Source of the DNA: Maribacter sp. BPC-D8 | GTDB taxonomy: Bacteria > Bacteroidota > Bacteroidia > Flavobacteriales > Flavobacteriaceae | Reading direction: 5' to 3' | DNA: 64,000 nucleotides | NCBI RefSeq assembly: GCF_035207705.1 | Contig: NZ_CP128187.1 | Span: 1,984,001 to 2,048,000, forward strand | Part shown: piece by piece, positions 25,162 through 32,931 of the stretch | How positions within the stretch are numbered: the first letter of the stretch is position 1 | How the letters are laid out: the number at the start of each line of letters is the position of its first letter | Program-made: the position numbers and the translations under genes | The notes under the pieces: generated by a model | The model's database searches: none | Seen by the model: the letters and a program-made list of their open reading frames with translations, nothing else | What the model was told of the DNA's origin: nothing

Positions 25162-26394
25162 ATGGATAAAACATTCGTCTTTTATTGTATTCTTTTCATT
25201 TTGATTGCAGAATTCATACTTGCTACAGTAATGAATTATTTGAATGCAAAACGATTTAAAGACCCTATTCCTGAAGATTTAAATGATGTTTATAATGCTG
25301 AAGAATATGAAAAATCGCAAGCGTATAAATTAACCAATTACAAATTTGGTGTTTTTACCTCTATTTTTTCTTTAGTATTAATTTTAGCCTTTTTATTTTT
25401 CGGCGGATTTGCTTGGGTAGATAATGTAGCCCAAAGTAACAGCGAGAATATTATTATACAGGCATTGATTTTCTTTGGTATTATTATGATCGGAAGCGAT
25501 ATTCTCAACATTCCATTTTCATATTACCAAACCTTTATAATCGAAGAAAAATTCGGATTCAATAAAACTACAAAAGGAACCTTTTTTCTTGACAAATTAA
25601 AACAATGGGCAATGACCATTACTTTTGGCGGTGCAATTCTATCGCTAGTCATTTGGTTTTTTGAATGGGCAGGCACTGATTTTTGGCTGTATACCTGGGC
25701 ATTTGTAGCGGTATTTACCTTATTCATGAATTTGTTCTACAGTAAATTAATTGTGCCTTTGTTCAATAAACAAGAGCCTTTAGAAGCTGGTAGCTTAAAA
25801 GAGAAAATAGAAAATTACGCAGCTCAAGTAGGTTTCGATCTTCAAAACATTTTTGTCATCAATGGATCTAAACGCTCTACAAAAGCAAATGCTTATTTCT
25901 CGGGCTTCGGAAAAGAGAAGCGTGTAACACTATATGACACTTTGATCAACGATTTAGAAGAAGAAGAAATTGTTGCTGTTTTAGCCCATGAAATAGGACA
26001 TTATAAACGAAAACACATCATATTCAACCTAGCCACATCAATAATACTTACAGGATTAATGCTATTTATACTGTCATTATTTATAAATAATCCTGAAGTT
26101 AGTTTAGCAATCGGTGTAGACAGACCAAGTTTTCATGCGGCATTAATAGGCTTTGGAATTTTATACAGTCCAATTTCAGAAATCACCGGATTGCTTATGA
26201 ATCATTTTTCAAGAAAATTTGAATATCAAGCAGATGACTATGCAAAGAACACCTACGCAGCTTTGCCTTTGGTAACATCTTTGAAAAAGTTATCAAAAAA
26301 CAGTCTAAGCAACTTAACTCCGCATCCGGCATATGTTTTCATGCATTATTCCCATCCGCCGTTAATCGATCGCATACGTAATTTAAAGGCATAA
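25162..26394 (+). CDS. M48 family metallopeptidase, Ste24/CAAX protease type
   Basis: 410 residues from the ATG at 25162; a TTG at 25147 gives a longer frame but is less likely. Six or so transmembrane helices surround the zinc motif HEIGH at 276-280, with the third ligand Glu near residue 354 in FEYQADDYA. The N-terminal M48_N segment contains the FKDPIPEDLNDVYNAEEYEKSQ block typical of Ste24. Bacterial Ste24 homologues are inner-membrane proteases involved in membrane-protein quality control. Bacteria have no prenylated CAAX substrates, so the old name is by homology only. It ends in a segment HPAYVFMHYSHPPLIDR. Confidence 0.94.
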   Translation: MDKTFVFYCILFILIAEFILATVMNYLNAKRFKDPIPEDLNDVYNAEEYEKSQAYKLTNYKFGVFTSIFSLVLILAFLFFGGFAWVDNVAQSNSENIIIQALIFFGIIMIGSDILNIPFSYYQTFIIEEKFGFNKTTKGTFFLDKLKQWAMTITFGGAILSLVIWFFEWAGTDFWLYTWAFVAVFTLFMNLFYSKLIVPLFNKQEPLEAGSLKEKIENYAAQVGFDLQNIFVINGSKRSTKANAYFSGFGKEKRVTLYDTLINDLEEEEIVAVLAHEIGHYKRKHIIFNLATSIILTGLMLFILSLFINNPEVSLAIGVDRPSFHAALIGFGILYSPISEITGLLMNHFSRKFEYQADDYAKNTYAALPLVTSLKKLSKNSLSNLTPHPAYVFMHYSHPPLIDRIRNLKA

Positions 26395-26400
26395 TTTTTG

Positions 26401-26431
26401 TTGCCCATCATATAAGATTATCTTATTTTTA
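26401..26431 (+). promoter_or_regulatory. Probable promoter of the (p)ppGpp synthetase/hydrolase gene
   Basis: TTG (26401-26403), a 20-base spacer, then TATTTTTA (26424-26431), one base from TAnnTTTG. The ATG follows seven bases after the box, so the leader would be very short. Confidence 0.5.
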
Positions 26432-26438
26432 ATCTAGT

Positions 26439-28643
26439 ATGACACAGGCAGAAATAGAAGAAGAAAATAAGCTTATAGCTCACGAGTACAAAGAATTACT
26501 CCGTATTAGCTACCAAACCTTAACAGATGAGGATAAAAAACTAATACGAAGTGCTTTTGAGATAGCTGTTGATGCGCACAAAACTCAACGAAGAAAATCG
26601 GGCGAAGCCTACATTTTTCACCCAATTGCGGTAGCAAAAATCGTAGCATCTGAAATTGGTCTAGATGCCGTATCTATTGCATCTGCCCTACTACACGATG
26701 TTGTAGAAGACACCGAATACACCTTAGATGATATTGACCGCATGTTCGGCGAAACTGTAGCGCGTATTGTAGACGGACTCACAAAAATATCTCATTTAAA
26801 GAAAGACATGAATATCTCTCAACAGGCAGAGAATTTCAGAAAAATGCTTTTGACTTTAAATGATGATGTTAGGGTAATCATTATTAAAATTGCCGACAGA
26901 TACCACAATATGCTCACTATGGATTCTATGCCAGAGCATAAGCAAGTTAAAATTGCATCTGAGACCTTATACATTTATGCACCTTTAGCACATAGAATCG
27001 GACTTTACAATATTAAGTCAGAATTAGAAGATTTAAGTTTAAAATATACAGAACCCGAAGTTTACAATTCAATTAAGGACAAAATTGAAGAAAGCAAAGA
27101 AGAGCAGCAAGCCTATATTGATGCTTTCTCTGATACCATTGATAATTCACTTAAGAAAGAAGGACTTCATTATACTATTAAAGGGAGGATGAAATCTATC
27201 TTCTCGATGCGTAAAAAAATGATTGCCCAGAATGTCACTTTTGAGGAAATCTATGACAAATTTGCAATTCGTATTATCTATAAATCTGATGTACAGAACG
27301 AGAAGTTTCTTGCTTGGAAAATATATTCCATAGTAACTGATCACTTCACCCCTAACCCAGTAAGATTAAGAGATTGGATCTCATCACCTAAATCTACGGG
27401 ATACGAAGCATTACACATTACCGTAATGGGACCTCAAGGGAAATGGGTAGAAGTACAGATCAGAAGTGAACGCATGCACGAAATAGCTGAAAAAGGATAT
27501 GCTGCGCACTTTAAATACAAGCATGGTAATCAAAAAGAACAAGGCATAGATGTTTGGCTAAATAAACTTCAAGAAGCATTAGAAAATGCAAATACCAATG
27601 CTGTCGATTTTGTTGAGGAATTCAAGCTCAACCTCTACTCAAAAGAAATATTTGTATTTACCCCTAAAGGAGAATTAAAATCTTTACCTAAAGGTGCTAC
27701 TCCATTAGATTTTGCATTTAGCATACATACCGAAGTAGGTATGCACACAAGAGGAGCTAAAGTCAATGGTAAATTGGTGCCTTTAAATACCACATTATCT
27801 AGTGGTGACCAACTTGAAATTATAACATCTAATCAAGCAAAACCAAATTCAAACTGGTTAGATTATGCTACGACGGCACGTGCTCGCGCAAAGATTAAAT
27901 CTGTATTAAGGGAAGAGAAAAAATCTGTTGCAGAAGATGGAAAAGAGATTTTACGCCGTAAGCTAAAATCACAAAAAATGACATTGAATGAAGACTCCAT
28001 TAATAAAATGGTTTCTTTCTTTAAACTTAAAACAAGTCTAGATTTATTTTATAGAGTGGGTATTGGATCCATTGACAATACCATGATCAAAGATTTTGCT
28101 TCTTCTTACAACAATGCATTCATAAGTTTCTTTAAAAACAGAATGCGCAAAACACCAGTACCAGAAGATATCAACAAAGATGAGATTACGTCTAAGTATG
28201 ACATGTTGGTTTTTGGTAAAGAAGAAGAAAAATTAGAATATAAACTTTCGCAATGTTGTAATCCAATACCTGGTGACGAGGTATTTGGTTTTGTAAGTGT
28301 ATCTGAAGGTATTAAGGTTCATAAAAAGAATTGTCCCAATGCCATCTCATTACAATCTAATTATGCATACCGTATCATTAGTGCGAAATGGATAGATTCA
28401 TCTCAACAAGAATACCAAGCTGATATTGTTATGACCGGTATTGATAACCTCGGTCTTGTAAGTGATATTACAGAAGTTATATCTGATATTATGCACGTGA
28501 ATATGCGTAATTTAAATTTCAGCACCGATGGTGGAACATTTAAAGGTAAGATTACTGTAGTGGTCAAAAATAAAGCTGTATTAAAAAAGCTGACCGACAA
28601 TCTTATGAACATCAACGGTATTGATAAAGTTACACGTATTTAA
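26439..28643 (+). CDS. spoT: Bifunctional (p)ppGpp synthetase/hydrolase (RelA/SpoT)
   Basis: 734 residues with the full long-RSH layout. The HD hydrolase domain has LLHDVVEDT with His86-Asp87. The synthetase domain (about 230-360) has EIYDKFAIRIIY, RLRDWISSPKSTGYEALH and EVQIRSERMHEIAEKGYAAH. TGS lies at about 400-460 (FVFTPKGELKSLPKGATPLDFAF). A Cys-containing helical/CC region (QCCNPIPGDEVFGF) and a C-terminal ACT domain follow. Both catalytic sites look intact, so it should make and degrade the alarmone. As Bacteroidota usually carry one such enzyme, it is probably the sole long RSH. Followed after 50 bases by the Fur-family gene. Confidence 0.96.
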   Translation: MTQAEIEEENKLIAHEYKELLRISYQTLTDEDKKLIRSAFEIAVDAHKTQRRKSGEAYIFHPIAVAKIVASEIGLDAVSIASALLHDVVEDTEYTLDDIDRMFGETVARIVDGLTKISHLKKDMNISQQAENFRKMLLTLNDDVRVIIIKIADRYHNMLTMDSMPEHKQVKIASETLYIYAPLAHRIGLYNIKSELEDLSLKYTEPEVYNSIKDKIEESKEEQQAYIDAFSDTIDNSLKKEGLHYTIKGRMKSIFSMRKKMIAQNVTFEEIYDKFAIRIIYKSDVQNEKFLAWKIYSIVTDHFTPNPVRLRDWISSPKSTGYEALHITVMGPQGKWVEVQIRSERMHEIAEKGYAAHFKYKHGNQKEQGIDVWLNKLQEALENANTNAVDFVEEFKLNLYSKEIFVFTPKGELKSLPKGATPLDFAFSIHTEVGMHTRGAKVNGKLVPLNTTLSSGDQLEIITSNQAKPNSNWLDYATTARARAKIKSVLREEKKSVAEDGKEILRRKLKSQKMTLNEDSINKMVSFFKLKTSLDLFYRVGIGSIDNTMIKDFASSYNNAFISFFKNRMRKTPVPEDINKDEITSKYDMLVFGKEEEKLEYKLSQCCNPIPGDEVFGFVSVSEGIKVHKKNCPNAISLQSNYAYRIISAKWIDSSQQEYQADIVMTGIDNLGLVSDITEVISDIMHVNMRNLNFSTDGGTFKGKITVVVKNKAVLKKLTDNLMNINGIDKVTRI

Positions 28644-28667
28644 AAAAAGTAAATTAAAATTTAACTG

Positions 28668-28675
28668 TACCTTTG
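28668..28675 (+). promoter_or_regulatory. -7 element ahead of the Fur-family gene
   Basis: TACCTTTG fits TAnnTTTG and lies 18 bases before the ATG at 28694. A TTG-initiated longer reading frame beginning at 28673 would start inside this box and is unlikely. Confidence 0.5.
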
Positions 28676-28693
28676 TGCATTAATGTAGCATAT

Positions 28694-29164
28694 ATGTCTT
28701 CTGATAAAAATCAAGAAATTGTAAAAAACGTCTTCACAACCTTTTTGGGGGACAAAGGACATAGAAAAACCCCTGAACGCTACGCCATTCTTCAAGAAAT
28801 TTACGAAAGTGAAGAGCATTTTGATATAGAATCACTCTATATTAAAATGAAAAATAAAAACTATCGCGTTAGTAGGGCTACCTTATACAATACAATAGAA
28901 CTTCTTTTAGATTGTAAATTGGTACGTAAGCACCAGTTTGGCAAAAATCAGGCACAATACGAAAAGTCATATTTTGACCGTCAGCATGACCACGTTATTC
29001 TTACCGATACCGGTGAAGTAATGGAGTTCTGTGACCCACGAATTCAATCTATAAAAAAAACGATAGAAGAAGTTTTTGACATTACCATAAACACACATTC
29101 CCTATATTTTTACGGGACTAAAAATACTCCTGCAAAAGAAGCAGGCAAAAAAGAAATTAAATAG
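28694..29164 (+). CDS. Fur-family transcriptional regulator lacking the CxxC zinc pairs
   Basis: 156 residues from the ATG. The winged-helix domain reads [31 protein letters not shown] and [21 protein letters not shown]. The dimerisation domain has the QHDHVI metal-site region, but where most Fur proteins have CxxC after it this one has TDTG, and no second CxxC follows. So the structural zinc site is missing while the regulatory HxH region is kept. It could sense Fe, Zn or peroxide (PerR-like); sequence alone does not decide. It sits between the (p)ppGpp gene and purA, 25 bases from purA, and may be cotranscribed with it. Confidence 0.9.
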   Translation: MSSDKNQEIVKNVFTTFLGDKGHRKTPERYAILQEIYESEEHFDIESLYIKMKNKNYRVSRATLYNTIELLLDCKLVRKHQFGKNQAQYEKSYFDRQHDHVILTDTGEVMEFCDPRIQSIKKTIEEVFDITINTHSLYFYGTKNTPAKEAGKKEIK

Positions 29165-29189
29165 AACTAACCAAGTATATAATATTTAG

Positions 29190-30461
29190 ATGGCAGTAGA
29201 TTTATTGTTAGGCCTACAATGGGGTGACGAAGGAAAAGGAAAAATTGTTGATGTATTAACTAGAGATTACGACATTATTGCGCGTTTTCAAGGTGGTCCA
29301 AATGCTGGTCACACCTTAGAATTTGACGGTATTAAACACGTACTTAGAACTATTCCTTCAGGAATTTTTCATAAAAAAGCAATGAACGTTATTGGTAACG
29401 GTGTTGTTATCGATCCGGTTGTTTTTGTAAAAGAACTAGAAGGTTTAGACCAGTTCAACATAGATTACAAAGCAAAACTTATTATTTCTAGAAAAGCACA
29501 TTTAATATTACCAACTCACCGTTTGTTAGATGCAGCTTCTGAAGCATCTAAAGGAAAAGCAAAAATTGGTTCTACTTTGAAAGGTATTGGTCCGACTTAT
29601 ATGGACAAGACTGGTAGAAACGGTATGCGTATTGGAGATTTAGAATTAGAATCTTGGAAAGAAAAATACCGTCATTTAGCAGATAAGCATGAAACTATGA
29701 TTAGTTTCTACAATGTAGATGTACAGTATGATTTGGATGAAATGGAAGTAGAATTCTTTGAAGCTGTAGAGCGTTTAAAAGAATTAACTTTTATAGATAG
29801 CGAAGAGTATTTAAACCAAGCTATTAAAGCAGGTAAAACTATTTTAGCAGAAGGTGCTCAAGGGTCTTTATTAGACATCGATTTTGGTACATACCCATTT
29901 GTTACATCATCTAATACAACAGCAGCAGGTGCTTGTACAGGTTTAGGTATTGCACCTAATAAAGTAAAAGAAGTATATGGTATTTTCAAAGCATATACTA
30001 CTCGTGTAGGTTCTGGTCCTTTCCCAACAGAATTGTTCGATGAAGTTGGTGCAGAAATGGCTAAAGTAGGTCACGAATTTGGTGCAGTAACCGGTAGACC
30101 TCGTCGTTGTGGTTGGTTAGACCTTGTAGCATTAAAATATGCTTGTCAAGTAAATGGTGTTACACAATTAAATATGATGAAGGGCGATGTACTTTCTGGT
30201 TTTGATAGCCTGCAAGTATGTACTGCTTACGAGTACAAAGGCGAAACCATAACTCATTTTCCATATAACATAGAACCAGAGAACGTAACTCCTATTTACA
30301 CTGAGTTCGCTTGTTGGAAAGAAGACTTAACTAAAATGACTTCAGCAGACCAATTGCCGAAAGAACTTAACGAGTATATTGACTTTCTTGAAAAAGAATT
30401 AGAAGTGCCAATTAAGATTGTTTCTGTTGGTCCAGATAGAACACAAACAATTTCAAGATAA
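29190..30461 (+). CDS. purA: Adenylosuccinate synthetase
   Basis: 423 residues, standard length. GLQWGDEGKGKIVD at the N-terminus contains the P-loop-like catalytic Asp13; GPNAGHTLE, IGSTLKGIGPTYMDKTGRNGMRIGDL, AEGAQGSLLDIDFGTYPFVTSSNT and GAVTGRPRRCGWLD follow in the usual order. It makes adenylosuccinate from IMP, Asp and GTP, the first step of the AMP branch. Its linkage to the (p)ppGpp enzyme is notable because PurA is a known ppGpp-inhibited enzyme in other bacteria, although no regulatory tie is shown here. A strong terminator follows. Confidence 0.98.
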   Translation: MAVDLLLGLQWGDEGKGKIVDVLTRDYDIIARFQGGPNAGHTLEFDGIKHVLRTIPSGIFHKKAMNVIGNGVVIDPVVFVKELEGLDQFNIDYKAKLIISRKAHLILPTHRLLDAASEASKGKAKIGSTLKGIGPTYMDKTGRNGMRIGDLELESWKEKYRHLADKHETMISFYNVDVQYDLDEMEVEFFEAVERLKELTFIDSEEYLNQAIKAGKTILAEGAQGSLLDIDFGTYPFVTSSNTTAAGACTGLGIAPNKVKEVYGIFKAYTTRVGSGPFPTELFDEVGAEMAKVGHEFGAVTGRPRRCGWLDLVALKYACQVNGVTQLNMMKGDVLSGFDSLQVCTAYEYKGETITHFPYNIEPENVTPIYTEFACWKEDLTKMTSADQLPKELNEYIDFLEKELEVPIKIVSVGPDRTQTISR

Positions 30462-30497
30462 ACATCTAACGACCAAGAGCGGTTGTTCGACTTACAG

Positions 30498-30542
30498 GAA
30501 TGGCGATATAGGGAAATACCTTTATCGCCATTCTTTTTTTTT
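30498..30542 (+). terminator. Intrinsic terminator after purA
   Basis: 11-bp perfect stem (30498-30508 with 30523-30533) with further pairing possible in the loop, followed by a run of nine Ts. It separates purA from the sugar-oxidation island. Confidence 0.9.
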
Positions 30543-30563
30543 GTAATTTCAATATCGTGTAAA

Positions 30564-30578
30564 ATGTAAATTTTACAT
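30564..30578. promoter_or_regulatory. Palindrome upstream of the 3-keto-sugar island, candidate operator
   Basis: ATGTAAA-T-TTTACAT is a 15-base inverted repeat with perfect 7-base arms, ending 21 bases before the first gene of the island. Position and symmetry suit binding by a dimeric repressor or activator. No regulator gene lies in the island, so the factor would act in trans. Confidence 0.4.
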
Positions 30579-30599
30579 CTTTCAACTACAACTCGATAT

Positions 30600-31397
30600 A
30601 TGAAAAAAACCACCTTCGCAACACTAATCGCACTTATTGCTTTAACTATTTCTTGTAAAACAGAAAAAAAACAAACAACAGAAGAGCAAACAAAAACCGA
30701 AGAACCAGCTAAAGGCGAATGGATTACCTTATTCGACGGAACCACTACTAAAGGTTGGCGTGCATACAACGGTAAAGAACTACCACCAGGATGGATTGCT
30801 AAAGATGGTGAATTACAATTCGATACTGAATTAGGAAAAGAACAAGACTACACAGGTGGCACTGATATTATTTATGGTGCAGAAGAGTTTGATAATTTTG
30901 AACTCTATGTAGAATGGAAATTACCAAAAGGCGGTAATAGTGGTATTTTCTATCACTTAAAAGAAGGCTATGATAGTCCGCCAGAAGTTTCACCTGAATA
31001 CCAATTAATCGATGATGAAAATTACGCCAGCATTCACGACTTAACTGACTACAACCTAAGCTTAGGGTATACAGACAAACCCGAAGAACTAAAACCACTT
31101 CAGCAAACTGCTTCTGATTACGCCATGCATGCGGCTGAACCTGAAGGAAAAATATTGAACCCTGTTGGAGAATGGAATACTACTAAAATCATTTTCACAC
31201 CTGAACAAGTTGAGCATTGGCTTAACGGTAAAAAGGTAGTATCATTTGTACCTTGGAATGAAGCTTGGTACGCAAAGAAGAATTCAGACAAATGGAAGAA
31301 TAGTAAAGATTATGGCAAGTTTAAAACTGGCTATATAGGCTTCCAAGATCACTCTAGCCCCATCTGGTTTAGAAATATAAAAATCAAAAAACTTTAA
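30600..31397 (+). CDS. DUF1080 lipoprotein (3-keto-disaccharide hydrolase family)
   Basis: 265 residues with a lipoprotein signal ending at Cys19 (TISC) and a Glu/Lys/Thr-rich linker to about residue 38. The single domain from WITLFDGTTTKGWRAYNG to IWFRNIKIKKL is a concanavalin-like jelly roll. It shows family hallmarks: FDG near the start, DIIYGAEEFDNFELYVEWKLPKGGNSGIFYHL in the middle, and EWNTTKIIF...VEHWLNGKKV near the end. Members hydrolyse or eliminate glycosidic bonds of 3-keto-glycosides. It is the first gene of a set with a Gfo/Idh/MocA oxidoreductase and a ThuA-like protein, which fits that chemistry in the periplasm or on the cell surface. Confidence 0.92.
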   Translation: MKKTTFATLIALIALTISCKTEKKQTTEEQTKTEEPAKGEWITLFDGTTTKGWRAYNGKELPPGWIAKDGELQFDTELGKEQDYTGGTDIIYGAEEFDNFELYVEWKLPKGGNSGIFYHLKEGYDSPPEVSPEYQLIDDENYASIHDLTDYNLSLGYTDKPEELKPLQQTASDYAMHAAEPEGKILNPVGEWNTTKIIFTPEQVEHWLNGKKVVSFVPWNEAWYAKKNSDKWKNSKDYGKFKTGYIGFQDHSSPIWFRNIKIKKL

Positions 31398-31408
31398 AGA
31401 CCACACCA

Positions 31409-32845
31409 ATGAATAAAAGAGACTTTTTAAAAAACGCGGCAGCATTGTCCACATTTGTATTATTACCATCTGGACTTTGGTCTTGTAAAAAAGAAGAAAC
31501 GAAATTAACTAGGCTTCGTACTGCGCATATTGGTGTTGGTAATATGGGCGCAGCAGATTTGGAAGCCATTTCATCACACAGCAAGGTAGATGTAACTGTA
31601 TTATGCGACGTTGATGCTAATAATTTGGCAGAAGCAAAAAAACTGCATCCAAATGCAAAAACATATACCGACTATAGAGTGATGTTAAAAGAAATGGGCG
31701 ATGAAATTGATGCTGTGGTTGTATCAACTCCTGATCATACCCATGCACCTGCTTCTATGATGGCTATGGAGATGGATAAGCCAGTGTATTGTCAAAAACC
31801 GTTGACGCATTATGTATCTGAGGCTAGAGCTATGAACAAACTAGCAGCAGAAAAAGGCTTGATTACCCAAATGGGAATTCAAGTACATTCATTTTACGAT
31901 TATAAACTAGCTACCTTATTAATACAATCTGGTATTATTGGCAAAGTACATACGGTACGAGCATGGTCACCAAAAGATTGGGGCTATGACGGAACTGAAC
32001 CAACAGGTTCTGACCCAATACCAGAATCTTTAGATTGGAATTTATGGTTGGGAACTTCTGCAGAAAGACCATATAAAGAAGGATTCTATCACCCAGGTAA
32101 TTGGAGAAAATTAGTCGATTACGGTTGTGGTACTTTAGGTGATATGGGCGTTCATATTTTTGACACTCCGTACAATGCTCTAGACCTGCAAGTTCCTATG
32201 ACCATTAAAAATGAATGTAGAGAACCAAACGGATTCGGTTTTCCACAAAACAATGTTGTGACTTACGAATTTCCGCAGACTCCTTACACCACAGAAACAT
32301 TAAAATGGGTTTGGTACGATGGTCCGGGTGCACCGCAAGACCATGAAGATTTAATACTTCCTGGAGCTAAGAAAGTGAAAGGTTCAGAAGAAACTGCGGA
32401 AGATTCTATGGAAGACAAAATGTCTCTAGAAACCAAAACTGCAGATAAAGGTACATTGCCTGACCAAGGTGCTATGTTCATTGGTGAAAAAGGAAGATTA
32501 TTGTTACCTCACTTCATGCAACTACCAACTAAAATAGTAGATGGGGAATATGTGGATATATCTGCAGAAATAGAAGCGGTTGAAAAAGCGAATAATATGG
32601 GTAAACCAATTCGTAATTATGACACGGAAGGAGCTAAACATTATCATCAGTTTGTAGATGCCTGTTTAGGCACAGATGAAACCACCGCGCCATTCTCCTA
32701 TGCTTCTAGACTTACCGAAACTATTTTACTAGGTGTAATTGCTGGTAGATTCCCTAATCAAGTTTTACATTGGGATAGTGAAAACGCCAAGTTCTCTGAA
32801 GATGAAGCCAACGCTTTCTTAGAAGGCGATTACAGAAATTTCTAA
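31409..32845 (+). CDS. Exported Gfo/Idh/MocA-family oxidoreductase (lipoprotein/Tat-like signal)
   Basis: 478 residues. The signal has a twin-arginine-like KRDFLK followed by a hydrophobic run and a lipobox-like LWSC (Cys26), so it is probably exported folded with its nucleotide and lipidated. The Rossmann domain has AHIGVGNMGAADLEA, and the family substrate-site lysine lies in VYCQKPLTHYVSEA. The C-terminal domain includes WRKLVDYGCGTLGDMGVHIFD, whose GDMGVHxxD histidine is the usual catalytic block. Such enzymes oxidise sugar C3-OH to 3-keto, or interconvert sugars with tightly bound NAD(P). It lies 11 bases after the DUF1080 gene and is clearly its operon partner. Confidence 0.92.
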   Translation: MNKRDFLKNAAALSTFVLLPSGLWSCKKEETKLTRLRTAHIGVGNMGAADLEAISSHSKVDVTVLCDVDANNLAEAKKLHPNAKTYTDYRVMLKEMGDEIDAVVVSTPDHTHAPASMMAMEMDKPVYCQKPLTHYVSEARAMNKLAAEKGLITQMGIQVHSFYDYKLATLLIQSGIIGKVHTVRAWSPKDWGYDGTEPTGSDPIPESLDWNLWLGTSAERPYKEGFYHPGNWRKLVDYGCGTLGDMGVHIFDTPYNALDLQVPMTIKNECREPNGFGFPQNNVVTYEFPQTPYTTETLKWVWYDGPGAPQDHEDLILPGAKKVKGSEETAEDSMEDKMSLETKTADKGTLPDQGAMFIGEKGRLLLPHFMQLPTKIVDGEYVDISAEIEAVEKANNMGKPIRNYDTEGAKHYHQFVDACLGTDETTAPFSYASRLTETILLGVIAGRFPNQVLHWDSENAKFSEDEANAFLEGDYRNF

Positions 32846-32862
32846 ATCATATTTAAAATAAT

Positions 32863-32888
32863 AAAAACCACTTTCGAGTGGTTTTTTT
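32863..32888 (+). terminator. Terminator-like hairpin inside the sugar island
   Basis: 10-bp perfect stem (32863-32872 with 32877-32886), TTCG tetraloop and T7 in total. It lies between the second and third genes, so the last two genes need read-through or their own promoter. Confidence 0.85.
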
Positions 32889-32931
32889 ATATCTATATTT
32901 AAAGGAACGAACTGCCACCAACTTACTCAAA

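Noticed and set aside
28673-28693. TTG start adding seven residues to the Fur-family protein
   Set aside because: It falls inside the TACCTTTG -7 element, and the ATG at 28694 gives the usual start.
30296-30769. Minus-strand reading frame over the end of purA
   Set aside because: It overlaps purA, its terminator and the DUF1080 gene start, and has no recognisable content.
32878-32931. Extended N-terminus of the cytochrome-fusion protein
   Set aside because: It begins inside the terminator hairpin and would hide the lipoprotein signal; the ATG at 32932 fits.
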